Positions 1 to 7,970 of a stretch of DNA of 37,337 nucleotides are shown piece after piece. The translations under genes were made by a program, and so were the position numbers. The notes under the pieces were generated by a model, which made no database searches, was not told the DNA's origin, and saw only the letters and a program-made list of their open reading frames with translations. Positions within the stretch are counted from its first letter, which is position 1, and the number at the start of each line of letters is the position of its first letter. Source of the stretch: an uncultured Alphaproteobacteria bacterium (lineage in GTDB: Bacteria > Pseudomonadota > Alphaproteobacteria > HIMB59 > GCA-002718135); assembly GCA_902522015.1 (NCBI GenBank), contig CABYTX010000008.1:1-37337 (forward strand), written 5' to 3'.

Positions 1-28
1 ACATAATTTTTTTTACTCAAGTTTATTT

Positions 29-298
29 TCATTTATTGATACTATCTATCTCTTTTTTAGAAATATATCCAATAGTTTTACCTTTATTGTCAGTAACTAC
101 TATTGTTAATTTGTCTTCAAGAATTTTATTTTTAAAATTTTTTAGTTTTATATTTTGATTTACTTTGTAAATAGAACCTAATGTTAAATTATCCTTATTA
201 AAATTGTTCTCAATTATCATTATATTTTTTGCCTCTATATTATCTATTCTATTTTCTTTGCTAGAAAAAAAATTAAGTAAAAATTTAAATATATTCAT
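29..298 (-). CDS. Small hypothetical protein, possibly HIRAN-like
   Basis: An 89-residue protein that I do not firmly recognise. The N-terminus (residues 1-12) is hydrophobic and Phe/Leu-rich. The second half reads like a small beta-rich domain and ends in a G-K-T-I-G-Y-I-S-K-K stretch (about 73-82), which recalls the G-x-x-I-G-Y-V motif of HIRAN-type domains; this is a weak resemblance, not an assignment. It lies 19 nt downstream of the transporter ATPase gene on the same strand, so it could be the last gene of that operon. No good ribosome binding site is visible before its ATG. Codon use is AT-rich like its neighbours. It could be a spurious ORF, but its length, start and position favour a real gene. 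Confidence 0.5.
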   Translation of the reverse strand: MNIFKFLLNFFSSKENRIDNIEAKNIMIIENNFNKDNLTLGSIYKVNQNIKLKNFKNKILEDKLTIVVTDNKGKTIGYISKKEIDSINK

Positions 299-317
299 TA
301 TTTAAAATATAGATTTA

Positions 318-1931
318 CTAGGAAGATCTTTTATTCAGAAGATTGGTTAGCCAATCAGGATCCATTTCTGGTACTGAAGACAATAAAAGTTCTGTATAAT
401 CAGGATATGGTGGATTTAAAATTTTACTTTTCAAACCCTGTTCCACTACCTCACCTTGATACATAACAACTATTTCATCTGAGATTGCTTTAACTGTTGC
501 AATATCATGAGTAATAAAAATATAAGTTACACCAAGCTCTTTTTGTAATTTTTGGAGTAATTTTAATATTCCTTCTTGAACAATTTGATCTAGCGCTGAT
601 GTCACTTCATCACAAATAATTAAATCTGGGTTAGCCGCTAAAGCTCTTGCAATGCATATTCTCTGTTTTTGACCTCCAGATAATTCGGATGGTAATCTAT
701 CTAAAAAAGTTTCATCTAGCTCAATCATTTTTAATAATTCAATAACTTTTGCTTCTCTTTCTTTCCCTTTTATACCTTGATAAAATTCTATTGGCCTCCC
801 TATTATTTCATCAACAGTTTGACGAGGGTTCATTGCAGTGTCAGGCATTTGAAAAATTATTTGAATTCTTCTTAATTCTTCTTTTGACCTTTGCTCAAGT
901 TTTGGAGACAATTTTTTTCCATCAAAAATTATTTCTCCTTTTAATTGAGGAAGTAAGCCTGTAATTACTCTTGCTGTTGTTGATTTTCCTGATCCACTTT
1001 CACCAACTATAGCTACTGTTTTACCTTTAGGAATATCTATAGAAACATTGTGTAAGACCTTTGATGAGCCATATGCTGCATCAATATTTTTAATAGACAA
1101 CATATAATCTTCATTTGTTTCTTCAGGCTTGATCAGTGATCTTACTGACCATAGAGATTTGGTGTATTCTTCTTTTGGGTTTGATAGCATATCTCTTGTT
1201 TCAGCTTCTTCAACTTCTTCACCGTATCGCAAAACTTTTATTCTATCAGCCATTTGCGCAACTACGGCTAAATCATGAGTAATATAAATTGCTGCTGTAT
1301 TAAATTTATCTACTATAGATCTCATAGCAGATAATACTTCAACTTGAGTTGTTACATCTAAAGCTGTTGTTGGCTCATCAAATATAATTAACTCTGGTCT
1401 TGGGGACATAGCCATTGCAGTCATTATTCTTTGTAGTTGCCCTCCAGATACTTGATGCGGGTATCTATCTCCTATATTTTCCGCATCTGGAAGCTGTAGT
1501 GATTCATAAAGTTGAACCGCATCTTTTTTTAATACATCCGTTGGATTTATCTTTAATCTATTAGCAGCACTTATTGTTTGCTCCATTAATCTATGAGCAG
1601 GATTAAAAGATGCTGCTGCTGATTGAGCAACATAAGATATTTTAGTTCCCCAAATTTTTCTCTTTTCAAATTCAGTTAGTTTAGCGAGGTCTATGCCATT
1701 AAAATTAATTTCTCCCTTTATAATCTTACAACCTGGTTGGGTATAGCCCATTGCAGCTTTACCCATAGTAGATTTTCCGGCACCACTCTCTCCAATTAAT
1801 CCTAGTATTTCTCCTCTGTGTAAAGTCAAATCTACACCTTTTAAAATTTTATGCCATCTCTCATCTGAAAATCCATCAATATGGATATTTTTCATTTCAA
1901 GCAGGAGTTCTTTTGATTTATTTAACGTCAT
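318..1931 (-). CDS. Fused double ATP-binding subunit of a peptide-type ABC transporter (DppD-DppF-like)
   Basis: A cytoplasmic ATPase that drives an oligopeptide/dipeptide/nickel-type importer, with both nucleotide-binding domains in one 537-residue chain. Domain 1 has Walker A G-E-S-G-A-G-K-S-T at 47-55, signature V-S-G-G-Q at 161-165 and Walker B L-I-I-F-D-E-P at 181-187. Domain 2 has Walker A at 310-318, signature L-S-G-G-Q at 417-421 and Walker B at 437-443. Both H-loops (T-H-D, near 218-220 and 474-476) are intact, so both sites look competent. The short C-terminal extension with N-P-P-Y-P-D-Y-T (506-513) is typical of the OppD/DppF family. It overlaps the upstream permease gene by 14 nt, so it is translationally coupled and part of the transporter operon 3833 to 318. 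The solute cannot be deduced; the neighbouring genes suggest a small zwitterion rather than peptides. Confidence 0.95.
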   Translation of the reverse strand: MTLNKSKELLLEMKNIHIDGFSDERWHKILKGVDLTLHRGEILGLIGESGAGKSTMGKAAMGYTQPGCKIIKGEINFNGIDLAKLTEFEKRKIWGTKISYVAQSAAASFNPAHRLMEQTISAANRLKINPTDVLKKDAVQLYESLQLPDAENIGDRYPHQVSGGQLQRIMTAMAMSPRPELIIFDEPTTALDVTTQVEVLSAMRSIVDKFNTAAIYITHDLAVVAQMADRIKVLRYGEEVEEAETRDMLSNPKEEYTKSLWSVRSLIKPEETNEDYMLSIKNIDAAYGSSKVLHNVSIDIPKGKTVAIVGESGSGKSTTARVITGLLPQLKGEIIFDGKKLSPKLEQRSKEELRRIQIIFQMPDTAMNPRQTVDEIIGRPIEFYQGIKGKEREAKVIELLKMIELDETFLDRLPSELSGGQKQRICIARALAANPDLIICDEVTSALDQIVQEGILKLLQKLQKELGVTYIFITHDIATVKAISDEIVVMYQGEVVEQGLKSKILNPPYPDYTELLLSSVPEMDPDWLTNLLNKRSS

Positions 1932-2838
1932 CTTTTAATCCGCTAGTAATGTAAAGATACCAATCAACAACAAAATTAATTGATACACAAAGTAAAGCAA
2001 TTGCAGCAGCTGGAATTAATGGTGTTAAACCTGCTGTTATATCATATTGCGCATATTGAATAAGTATTGCATTTTCCCTCACCATTGATGCCCAATCTGC
2101 TGAAGGGGGTTGAATGCCAATTCCTAAAAAACTTAAACTAGATATTGTAAAAATTATAAATATGAACCTTAAACCAAACTCAATAATCAAAGGCGAAGCT
2201 ATATTAGGAAGTATTTCTCTGAAAATAATATATGATAAATTTTCACCTCTTAATCTCGCGACCTCTACATATTCTAGAACAACTTGACCAACAGCAACTG
2301 ATCTTGATATTCTAAAAAATCTAGTTGACTCCAAAATTCCTAAAATGACAATTAAATTAAAATTAGTAGGTCCAAAAACTGATAAAAGTATAAAAGTAAA
2401 AATCATTACAGGAATAGCCATAAGCGTGTCTACTATTCTACTTAATAGCTGATCTAAATATCTTCTATCCAGAGCAGCTATAATTCCAAATACTGTTCCA
2501 ATTCCTAAAGCAATAAAAGTAGCCAATAAACAAATACCAATTGTATTTCTTGCAGCATAGATAATGCGAGAAAAAATATCTCTTCCAATTTGATCAGTAC
2601 CAAATATATGACCATCACCCCAAGGAGCATAAGCTACTGGGAATATTTCTGCTTCTCCATGTGGAGCAATTAAGGGAGCAAATATTGCAGCAAAAAAATA
2701 TATAAATAGTACAATCATACCAAACCAAGCTGAGATTGGAGCTTTTGATAAGGCAATTTTTAATCTTTCTAATCTAGTTCTTCTTTTAATTAAATTTGCA
2801 ACTTCACTTTTTGCAGAATAAGATAAATTTTCGCTCAT
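1918..2838 (-). CDS. ABC transporter permease, DppC/OppC family
   Basis: A 306-residue inner-membrane permease with several hydrophobic segments. After an N-terminal cytoplasmic stretch of about 35 residues comes the first membrane helix (W-F-G-M-I-V-L-F-I-Y). The family's cytoplasmic EAA loop, which docks onto the ATPase, is seen as E-V-A-R-L-R-G followed by I-L-P-N. The G-T-D-Q-I-G-R-D-I-F-S-R motif after the first periplasmic stretch is characteristic of DppC-type proteins. Its ATG overlaps the stop of the upstream permease gene in an ATGA junction (2835-2838), and its end overlaps the ATPase gene by 14 nt. It should form a heterodimer with the DppB-like subunit. Length is normal for the family. 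Confidence 0.95.
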   Translation of the reverse strand: MSENLSYSAKSEVANLIKRRTRLERLKIALSKAPISAWFGMIVLFIYFFAAIFAPLIAPHGEAEIFPVAYAPWGDGHIFGTDQIGRDIFSRIIYAARNTIGICLLATFIALGIGTVFGIIAALDRRYLDQLLSRIVDTLMAIPVMIFTFILLSVFGPTNFNLIVILGILESTRFFRISRSVAVGQVVLEYVEVARLRGENLSYIIFREILPNIASPLIIEFGLRFIFIIFTISSLSFLGIGIQPPSADWASMVRENAILIQYAQYDITAGLTPLIPAAAIALLCVSINFVVDWYLYITSGLKDDVK

Positions 2839-3833
2839 TTGGGATATAGTAACCTTGGGTTAGAAATAATTCCGATCAAGTCAGCAATTAAATTTAATAT
2901 TACATATGTTGATGCAAAAATTAATGCACAAGCTTGAACAACGGGTAAATCTCGATTATAGACTGATCCGACCATCAACCTACCAATACCTTGATAGTTA
3001 AAAACATATTCAACAACAACTGAGCCAATCAACATATAAGCTAAGTTTATTGCAATTACTTGAGAAATAGGTGCCCAAGCATTTGGAAGTGCGTGTTTGA
3101 CAATTACCTCGTATCTAGAAGCTCCCGATAATTTTGCCATTTCAATATATTCACTTGATAAGATATTTATTATCGCTGACCTTGTCATTCTCATCATGTG
3201 ACCCATAGTAATTAATGTCAAAGTAAAAACTGGAAGAGCAGTCCTGTAAAATCTTTCAGCCAAAGTTGAAGCTTCATCCACATTAGAAATAGTTGGAAAA
3301 ACTGGAAACAGTGTCGCTAGTAAAAGAATAAAAATATAGGCTGTAAAAAATTCTGGTGAAGATACGGTTACTAAGCTAACTCCAGTTGCTGACCTATCAT
3401 AATAAGAGTTTCTGTATAATGCTGCTGAGATACCTAAGATTAAAGATAGAGGAATAGCCAACATGGCGGCAACCCCTGTTAAAAATAATGTATTCTTTAA
3501 TCTGGGGACAATTAAACCAACAACTTCTCTAGACCTATCACCTTGATCCCCTTGAACTTTAGATCTTCCAGAGAAAGAACTACCAAAATCTCCTTGAAAA
3601 ACATTTCCTAACCAATCAAAATATCTTGTTACCGGAGGTTTATCTAAACCCAATTCTGCTCTTAGGGCTTTTACTGCAGATTTTGTTGCACTTTGACCTA
3701 ATATTTCCGTGGCAAAGTCTCCCGGTAAAAAAGAGAATGTACTAAATATTATTACTGAAAATGCAAAAACTGTAACGAGACCAAGGCTAAGCCTTAACAA
3801 AATTGTTCTAAATATTGGATGAATTCTACTAAT
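2835..3833 (-). CDS. ABC transporter permease, DppB/OppB family, probable AUU start
   Basis: The first gene of the minus-strand transporter operon: an inner-membrane permease of the DppB type. The EAA loop reads E-M-A-K-L-S-G followed by A-L-P-N, and the N-terminal periplasmic part has the family hallmark L-P-G-D-F near residue 40 and an R-x-E-L-G-L-D-K-P-P segment. The first conventional start codon in frame is TTG at 3800, but it has no ribosome binding site and would remove residues before the first helix. A strong AAGGAGGG lies at 3845-3838, and the in-frame codon 5 nt after its GGAGG core is ATT at 3833-3831. No ATG, GTG or TTG lies at a usable distance, and the frame is closed by a stop at 3860-3858. 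I therefore start the gene at ATT (332 residues); a conservative start would be 3800. Confidence 0.9.
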   Translation of the reverse strand: MSRIHPIFRTILLRLSLGLVTVFAFSVIIFSTFSFLPGDFATEILGQSATKSAVKALRAELGLDKPPVTRYFDWLGNVFQGDFGSSFSGRSKVQGDQGDRSREVVGLIVPRLKNTLFLTGVAAMLAIPLSLILGISAALYRNSYYDRSATGVSLVTVSSPEFFTAYIFILLLATLFPVFPTISNVDEASTLAERFYRTALPVFTLTLITMGHMMRMTRSAIINILSSEYIEMAKLSGASRYEVIVKHALPNAWAPISQVIAINLAYMLIGSVVVEYVFNYQGIGRLMVGSVYNRDLPVVQACALIFASTYVILNLIADLIGIISNPRLLYPK

Positions 3834-3837
3834 ATTA

Positions 3838-3845
3838 CCCTCCTT
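3838..3845 (-). promoter_or_regulatory. Strong ribosome binding site that decides the DppB-type start
   Basis: AAGGAGGG on the minus strand, followed after 5 nt (GTAAT) by an in-frame ATT. This is one of the few strong Shine-Dalgarno sequences in the window and it lies 38 nt before the nearest conventional start codon, too far to serve it. Confidence 0.8.
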
Positions 3846-3990
3846 AAAGATACAATCTTAATTCTTAAAGTTTTGTCTAAATTAGGTCAACATGTAAGCT
3901 AAAATTAATAATTTATACGTTGAATTAAAACGTTATATATGTTTTTATATATTAACTTAAGTTTGTTTTTTGTTAAATTTCTAGAAATTA

Positions 3991-4017
3991 TGAACAAAAA
4001 TCTTAGGTTTTTGTTCA
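3991..4017 (+). promoter_or_regulatory. Perfect 10-bp inverted repeat in the leader of the binding-protein gene
   Basis: TGAACAAAAA (3991-4000), a 7-nt spacer (4001-4007) and TTTTTGTTCA (4008-4017) pair perfectly. The right arm ends 7 nt before the GGGAGG ribosome binding site at 4025-4030. It could be an RNA hairpin that controls access to the ribosome binding site or protects the mRNA 5' end, or a dyad DNA operator for a regulator. Confidence 0.6.
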
Positions 4018-4024
4018 ATTATAA

Positions 4025-4030
4025 GGGAGG
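4025..4030 (+). promoter_or_regulatory. Ribosome binding site deciding the start of the binding protein
   Basis: GGGAGG followed after 4 nt by ATG at 4035. It selects this start over an in-frame ATG at 3939, which has no ribosome binding site and would put 32 extra residues before the Tat signal. Confidence 0.85.
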
Positions 4031-4034
4031 ACAA

Positions 4035-5663
4035 ATGAAAAATAAGAAAATAGACAAATACATTGAAGAACAGTCTTCAAAGCTAACAAAAGGGCTTATT
4101 GATAGAAGACAGTTCATGATGTCTGTTCTTGCTACTGGGGTCACGCTACCAATTGCATTATCATTAGCAGATAAAGCAGTTGCAGCTACACCAAAAAAAG
4201 GTGGACATTTAAGATGGGGTAATAGTGCAGCAGATGCAACTGATACTCTTGATCCAGCAACTTATCAGAGCTCATTTATGCAAGCTACTGCTTGGTCATA
4301 TCAGAACTGTCTAACTGTTGTTGATTCAGATCACACAATTGTTGGAGAGCTTGCTGAGTCAATTGAATCAGACGATGCTCAAACATGGGTATATAATCTT
4401 CGCAAAGGTGTTGAATTCCATAATGGTAAATCAATGACAGCAGAAGATGTTGTGCTCAACTATCAGTATCATATGAATCCAGATACTGCTTCGGCAGCAG
4501 GTGGACTTTTATCTCAAATTGAAACAGTTTCTGCTGATGGAAATGACAGAGTTATTTTTAAGCTAAAAGGTGCAAATGCCGATTGGCCTGCAATAACTAC
4601 TGACTATCACATTATGATTAAACCAACAAAAGATGGGGTTGTTGATGCTCAATCAACGATTGGAACTGGTCCATATATTATGGATGAATTCAATCCTGGT
4701 GTTGGTGCAAAATTTGGAAAAAGAAATCCAAATTATTTCAAAGGTGATAGTGTTGCGCACTTTGATTCAGTTGAAGTAATCGGAATTAATGATCCTGCTA
4801 CTAGACAAGCAGCATTATTAAATGGTGAAATTGACTGGATGAATGGTGTTGATCTTAGAACTGCTAATCTATTGACTAGAAATCCTAGTGTAGAAATTAC
4901 AGCAGCTTCTGGTTACGCTCACTATACAGCTCCAATGAGATTGAACGTTCCACCGTTTGATAACTTTGATGTGCGTATGGCAATGAAGTTTGCAATCAAA
5001 AGACAGGAAATTGTTGATAAGATTATGCTTGGATATGGTACTGTTGGTAATGATCATCCGATCTCTACTGCTCACCCATACCATAATAGCGCTTTAGAGC
5101 AGAGAGAGTTCGATGCTGATAAAGCTGCTTATCACTGGAAAAAGTCTGGAGTAAGTGGACCAATTGAAATTAGTACTTCTGAGGTTCCTTATGCAGGATG
5201 TACAGATGCAACTAACTTGATAGCAGCATCTGCTCAAGAATGTGGTATCGATCTTCGAGTTAAAAAAGAACCAGAAGATGGTTACTGGAGTAACGTATGG
5301 AACACTAAAGGTTTCAGTATGAGTTCTTGGGGTGGAAGACCTACAGAAGATATGATGTGGTCTGCGGCATTCACAGATGACACAGAGTGGAACGAAGCTG
5401 CTTGGGGTAATCTAGTTCAAACTGATTCAACTGTTCGTTTCAATGAACTTGTTAGATCTGCTAGATCAGAACTTGATGCAGAAAAAAGAAAATCAATGTA
5501 CTGGGAAGCACAAGCTCTTTGTAACTACGATGGTGGTGCAATTGTTTATGCATTTAACCAATACGTTGGTGCTGGTTCTAAAAAACTTGCTCACGGTGAA
5601 GATGTTGCTGGTAACTGGGAAAGTGACGGTAACAAACTTTCTGAACGTTGGTGGTTTGCATAA
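4035..5663 (+). CDS. Periplasmic solute-binding protein of the peptide/nickel family (SBP_bac_5), Tat-exported
   Basis: Captures the solute in the periplasm for the divergently encoded permeases and fused ATPase. The 542-residue product begins with a Tat-type signal: twin arginine at 24-25 in D-R-R-Q-F-M-M-S, a hydrophobic core (about 30-45) and a probable cleavage after A-V-A near residue 50. The mature part starts G-G-H-L-R-W-G and contains the family's L-D-P-A-T, the Y-N-L-R-K-G-V-E-F-H-N-G-K segment and M-T-A-E-D-V-V, all typical of DppA/OppA-like proteins. A Tat signal instead of a Sec signal occurs in this family. The start is fixed by GGGAGG at 4025-4030. The gene is followed by a strong palindrome (5679-5702), and the catabolic operon begins 64 nt downstream. 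Its G+C content is visibly higher than that of the glycan genes, as expected for a highly expressed protein. Ligand unknown. Confidence 0.95.
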   Translation: MKNKKIDKYIEEQSSKLTKGLIDRRQFMMSVLATGVTLPIALSLADKAVAATPKKGGHLRWGNSAADATDTLDPATYQSSFMQATAWSYQNCLTVVDSDHTIVGELAESIESDDAQTWVYNLRKGVEFHNGKSMTAEDVVLNYQYHMNPDTASAAGGLLSQIETVSADGNDRVIFKLKGANADWPAITTDYHIMIKPTKDGVVDAQSTIGTGPYIMDEFNPGVGAKFGKRNPNYFKGDSVAHFDSVEVIGINDPATRQAALLNGEIDWMNGVDLRTANLLTRNPSVEITAASGYAHYTAPMRLNVPPFDNFDVRMAMKFAIKRQEIVDKIMLGYGTVGNDHPISTAHPYHNSALEQREFDADKAAYHWKKSGVSGPIEISTSEVPYAGCTDATNLIAASAQECGIDLRVKKEPEDGYWSNVWNTKGFSMSSWGGRPTEDMMWSAAFTDDTEWNEAAWGNLVQTDSTVRFNELVRSARSELDAEKRKSMYWEAQALCNYDGGAIVYAFNQYVGAGSKKLAHGEDVAGNWESDGNKLSERWWFA

Positions 5664-5678
5664 AATATTAATTTTCTT

Positions 5679-5702
5679 TGTGGCGCATTTAAATGCGCCA
5701 CA
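5679..5702 (+). terminator. Perfect 24-bp palindrome after the binding-protein gene
   Basis: Positions 5679-5702 are a perfect self-complementary palindrome, with arms TGTGGCGCATTT and AAATGCGCCACA. The stem is GC-rich in an otherwise AT-rich region and starts 15 nt after the stop codon. No clean T-run follows, so it is not a classical intrinsic terminator. It more probably stabilises the binding-protein mRNA or attenuates read-through into the downstream operon. Confidence 0.65.
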
Positions 5703-5727
5703 CTATTTCTAGTAATCTTCCAAAAAA

Positions 5728-6651
5728 ATGTTTTTAAAAAAAAAGAAATATCTCTTTGATGGAGGTTCAGGTCAAACTTTAATGGAAATGGGTTTAGAAA
5801 CAAAAGGTGATCTTTGGTCTGCACAAGCTTTATTAAATGAAAATAATCACCAAATGGTTGTAGATATGCATAAGAATTTTATAAATGCAGGATCACAATT
5901 AATAGTTACATCAAATTTTAGTGTTAGAAGAAGACTGTTAAAAAATTACAATTTACTTGAAAAATTTGAATTTGGAATAAGATCTGCTGGAGCACTTGCA
6001 TTAAAAGCAAAAAATGAAAGTGATAAAAAAGTTATTGTTGCAGGCTCATTGCCAAATCAAGGTGTTACATATTCCCCAATACATTTTGAAACTGATGAAA
6101 CCATGTTTAACTATTTTCATGAAATTGCAAAGATATTAAATGATTACGTCGATATATTTTACTTAGATGTTTTGTGTTCCATCAAAGAAATAAAAATTGC
6201 TTTAGAGGCTTCAAAGGAATTTAATAAACAAGTTCTTGTAGGTGCTCACTTACGTTATGATGGAAAATTACCATCTGGAGAAAGTCTTGATGAGCTTTTT
6301 GAAACTATTCAAAAATTTAATTGTTGTGGCATAGTATCAGCCTGCGTATCACCTGAAATCATTAATTTGAGTATTCCTATATTTAAAAAACAAAAGCTTC
6401 CTTTTGGTTATAAAATGAATTTATTTAAAGAACTGCCTACTAGTAATGAAGAAAAATTTAATTCAGAGGGTTTTGAAGAAAATTATAATTATATTGATCC
6501 CATTGAGTTACTTGGGACTCGAAATGAAGAATTTGGAGAAGAAAAATATAAAAAGTTTGTTTTAAATTCTTTAAATGAAGGTGTTACTCTAGTTGGTGGA
6601 TGCTGTGAAGTAAAGCCACGACATATTGAAGCTATTAAGAATTTATTTTAA
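5728..6651 (+). CDS. Homocysteine S-methyltransferase family protein (BHMT/MmuM-like)
   Basis: Probably transfers a methyl group from a betaine or sulfonium compound to homocysteine, giving methionine in the cytoplasm. The 307-residue chain starts with the family's F-D-G-G-S-G-Q (10-16). The three zinc-binding cysteines that activate homocysteine are present: Cys206 in C-V-S-P-E and Cys292-Cys293 in V-G-G-C-C-E. The usual L-E-T-x-S motif is altered to Y-L-D-V-L-C-S (145-151), and the conserved N-C before the first zinc ligand becomes A-C, so donor specificity may differ from characterised enzymes. No ribosome binding site is visible before the ATG. It is the first gene of the plus-strand operon and follows the binding protein, which links uptake to demethylation. 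The donor could be glycine betaine, DMSP or another methylated onium compound. Confidence 0.85.
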   Translation: MFLKKKKYLFDGGSGQTLMEMGLETKGDLWSAQALLNENNHQMVVDMHKNFINAGSQLIVTSNFSVRRRLLKNYNLLEKFEFGIRSAGALALKAKNESDKKVIVAGSLPNQGVTYSPIHFETDETMFNYFHEIAKILNDYVDIFYLDVLCSIKEIKIALEASKEFNKQVLVGAHLRYDGKLPSGESLDELFETIQKFNCCGIVSACVSPEIINLSIPIFKKQKLPFGYKMNLFKELPTSNEEKFNSEGFEENYNYIDPIELLGTRNEEFGEEKYKKFVLNSLNEGVTLVGGCCEVKPRHIEAIKNLF

Positions 6652-6692
6652 AATTTTTTTTTTATTATTTTGTGATAAGTTGAATAAGTTTT

Positions 6693-7922
6693 ATGCGAGA
6701 TTTAGTTAGTAATTACAGATTTGTTGTAAAGCCAGTTATCAAGGAAACTGGTAGATCTTTAGATTTGGCTAGACCCATGAAAATACACCCTCTTACATAT
6801 CAAGAGTTACCACTTAACCCAGAATATACTAACTACGCAGATGGTAGATTTACGCTTGAAAAATTATCTCATGCTACAGCAGATGAAATGTATTGGAAAG
6901 CTAGACAGGAAATAATCTTACGTCATACAGGTGAGCATCCATACGAAATCTCTGGTCCGGATGCTGAAAATTTACTTCAACAAATATTTCCTAGAGATAT
7001 TTCAAAAGTAAAAATAGGACGATGTTCTTATCAATTTGCTTGTTACCACGATGGAGGAATGATTTCAGATGGATTATTATTAAGATTAGAAAAAAATAAA
7101 TTTTGGTTTGCACAAGGTGATGGACATTTATATAGTTGGTACAAAGCTCATTCGAAAAATTTAGATGTTGAAATTAAAGATCCAAACGTTTGGGTAAGTC
7201 AAATACAAGGACCTAAATCTCTAAAACTTTTAGAAAAACTTGTTGATAAACCATTAAAAAATAATTTTAATTATTTTGATTGGGTTGAAACTTCAATTGA
7301 TTCAGAAGAAGTGATTATAAGCAGAACAGGGTTTACAAATGAACTTGGCTGGGAAATTTATTTAAGACCAGAAAATGATTCAAAAAAAATTGGAGACTTA
7401 ATACTCAGTAAAGGTGAAGAAATGGGAATGATTCTAACAGCCTCACCAGGATTTAGATGTAGAAGAATTGAGGCAGGTCTCTTATCTGCTGGGAGAGATT
7501 TTACAAGAGATCGATCTCCATTTACTGTTGGATTAGGAAAGTTTATAGATTTTAATAAAGGAGATTTTATTGGAAGAGATTATTTACTTAATGCAAGCAA
7601 AGATTGTTTAACATGGGGTATGAGAGTGGAAAATAGCTTTGCGTTGGTTGATTCTGAAATTTCTATTAATAATAAAAAAGTTGGAATTGTAACTTCAAGT
7701 ACATGGTCGCCATTTCAAGTTTGTGGTGTTGCTATAGTTCATATGAATGATGTAGAATTTGGACCAGGCACAATAGTAGATGTTAGTTGTGATGATGGTA
7801 GTTTGCAAAAAGGTGAAATCTGTACTTTACCAATGTATGATGAGAAAGGTGAAATACAAAGAGGTTTAAAAGAAGATATCCCATCATGTCCAATACCTTG
7901 GAAGGGTATTTCAAAAAACTAA
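6693..7922 (+). CDS. GcvT-family aminomethyltransferase-like (folate-dependent demethylase)
   Basis: A 409-residue protein of the glycine-cleavage T-protein/DmdA/dimethylglycine-dehydrogenase fold, which passes one-carbon units to tetrahydrofolate. The first half has I-S-G-P-D-A (86-91), the family's Q-I-Q-G-P-K-S (170-176) and R-T-G-F-T-N-E-L-G-W-E-I-Y (211-223), equivalent to the G-Y-T-G-E segment. The folate-binding arginine/glutamate motif appears as R-R-I-E-A-G-L-L-S-A-G (257-267). Residues from about 300 to 400 form the C-terminal GcvT barrel. The N-terminal extension (about 1-55) is longer than in GcvT. Because no lipoyl H protein or P protein is encoded nearby, this is unlikely to be glycine cleavage. 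A free-standing N-, O- or S-demethylase is more likely, substrate unknown. Confidence 0.85.
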   Translation: MRDLVSNYRFVVKPVIKETGRSLDLARPMKIHPLTYQELPLNPEYTNYADGRFTLEKLSHATADEMYWKARQEIILRHTGEHPYEISGPDAENLLQQIFPRDISKVKIGRCSYQFACYHDGGMISDGLLLRLEKNKFWFAQGDGHLYSWYKAHSKNLDVEIKDPNVWVSQIQGPKSLKLLEKLVDKPLKNNFNYFDWVETSIDSEEVIISRTGFTNELGWEIYLRPENDSKKIGDLILSKGEEMGMILTASPGFRCRRIEAGLLSAGRDFTRDRSPFTVGLGKFIDFNKGDFIGRDYLLNASKDCLTWGMRVENSFALVDSEISINNKKVGIVTSSTWSPFQVCGVAIVHMNDVEFGPGTIVDVSCDDGSLQKGEICTLPMYDEKGEIQRGLKEDIPSCPIPWKGISKN

Positions 7923-7970
7923 TATATTTTGTAATAGAATTATAAATTATATTAGAATACAAATATTAAA

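Larger units (their letters stand above)
3846..4034. other. Divergent intergenic region between the permease operon and the binding-protein gene
   Basis: About 190 nt of very AT-rich DNA that must hold the promoters for both halves of the transporter. I can support the two ribosome binding sites and the inverted repeat at 3991-4017. The stretch 3920-3953 contains TTGAAT and several TATAT-like hexamers, but no pair has convincing promoter spacing, so no promoter is called. Confidence 0.6.

Noticed and set aside
3920-3953. Sigma-70-type promoter for the binding-protein gene (TTGAAT with downstream TATATT-like hexamers)
   Set aside because: Spacing is wrong for the best pair and such hexamers are expected by chance in this AT-rich DNA.
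3939-4034. Longer N-terminus of the solute-binding protein starting at ATG 3939
   Set aside because: It has no ribosome binding site, would place 32 Phe/Leu/Asn-rich residues before a normal Tat signal, and runs through the hairpin; GGGAGG at 4025-4030 with ATG at 4035 is much better.
5443-5824. Open frames on both strands around the end of the binding-protein gene
   Set aside because: They are overlapping shadows; the minus-strand one reads through the palindrome at 5679-5702, and neither has domain features.
6693-7922. Glycine cleavage system T protein (gcvT)
   Set aside because: No gcvH or gcvP is near, the N-terminus is longer than in GcvT, and the neighbours are catabolic; a free-standing demethylase is more likely.
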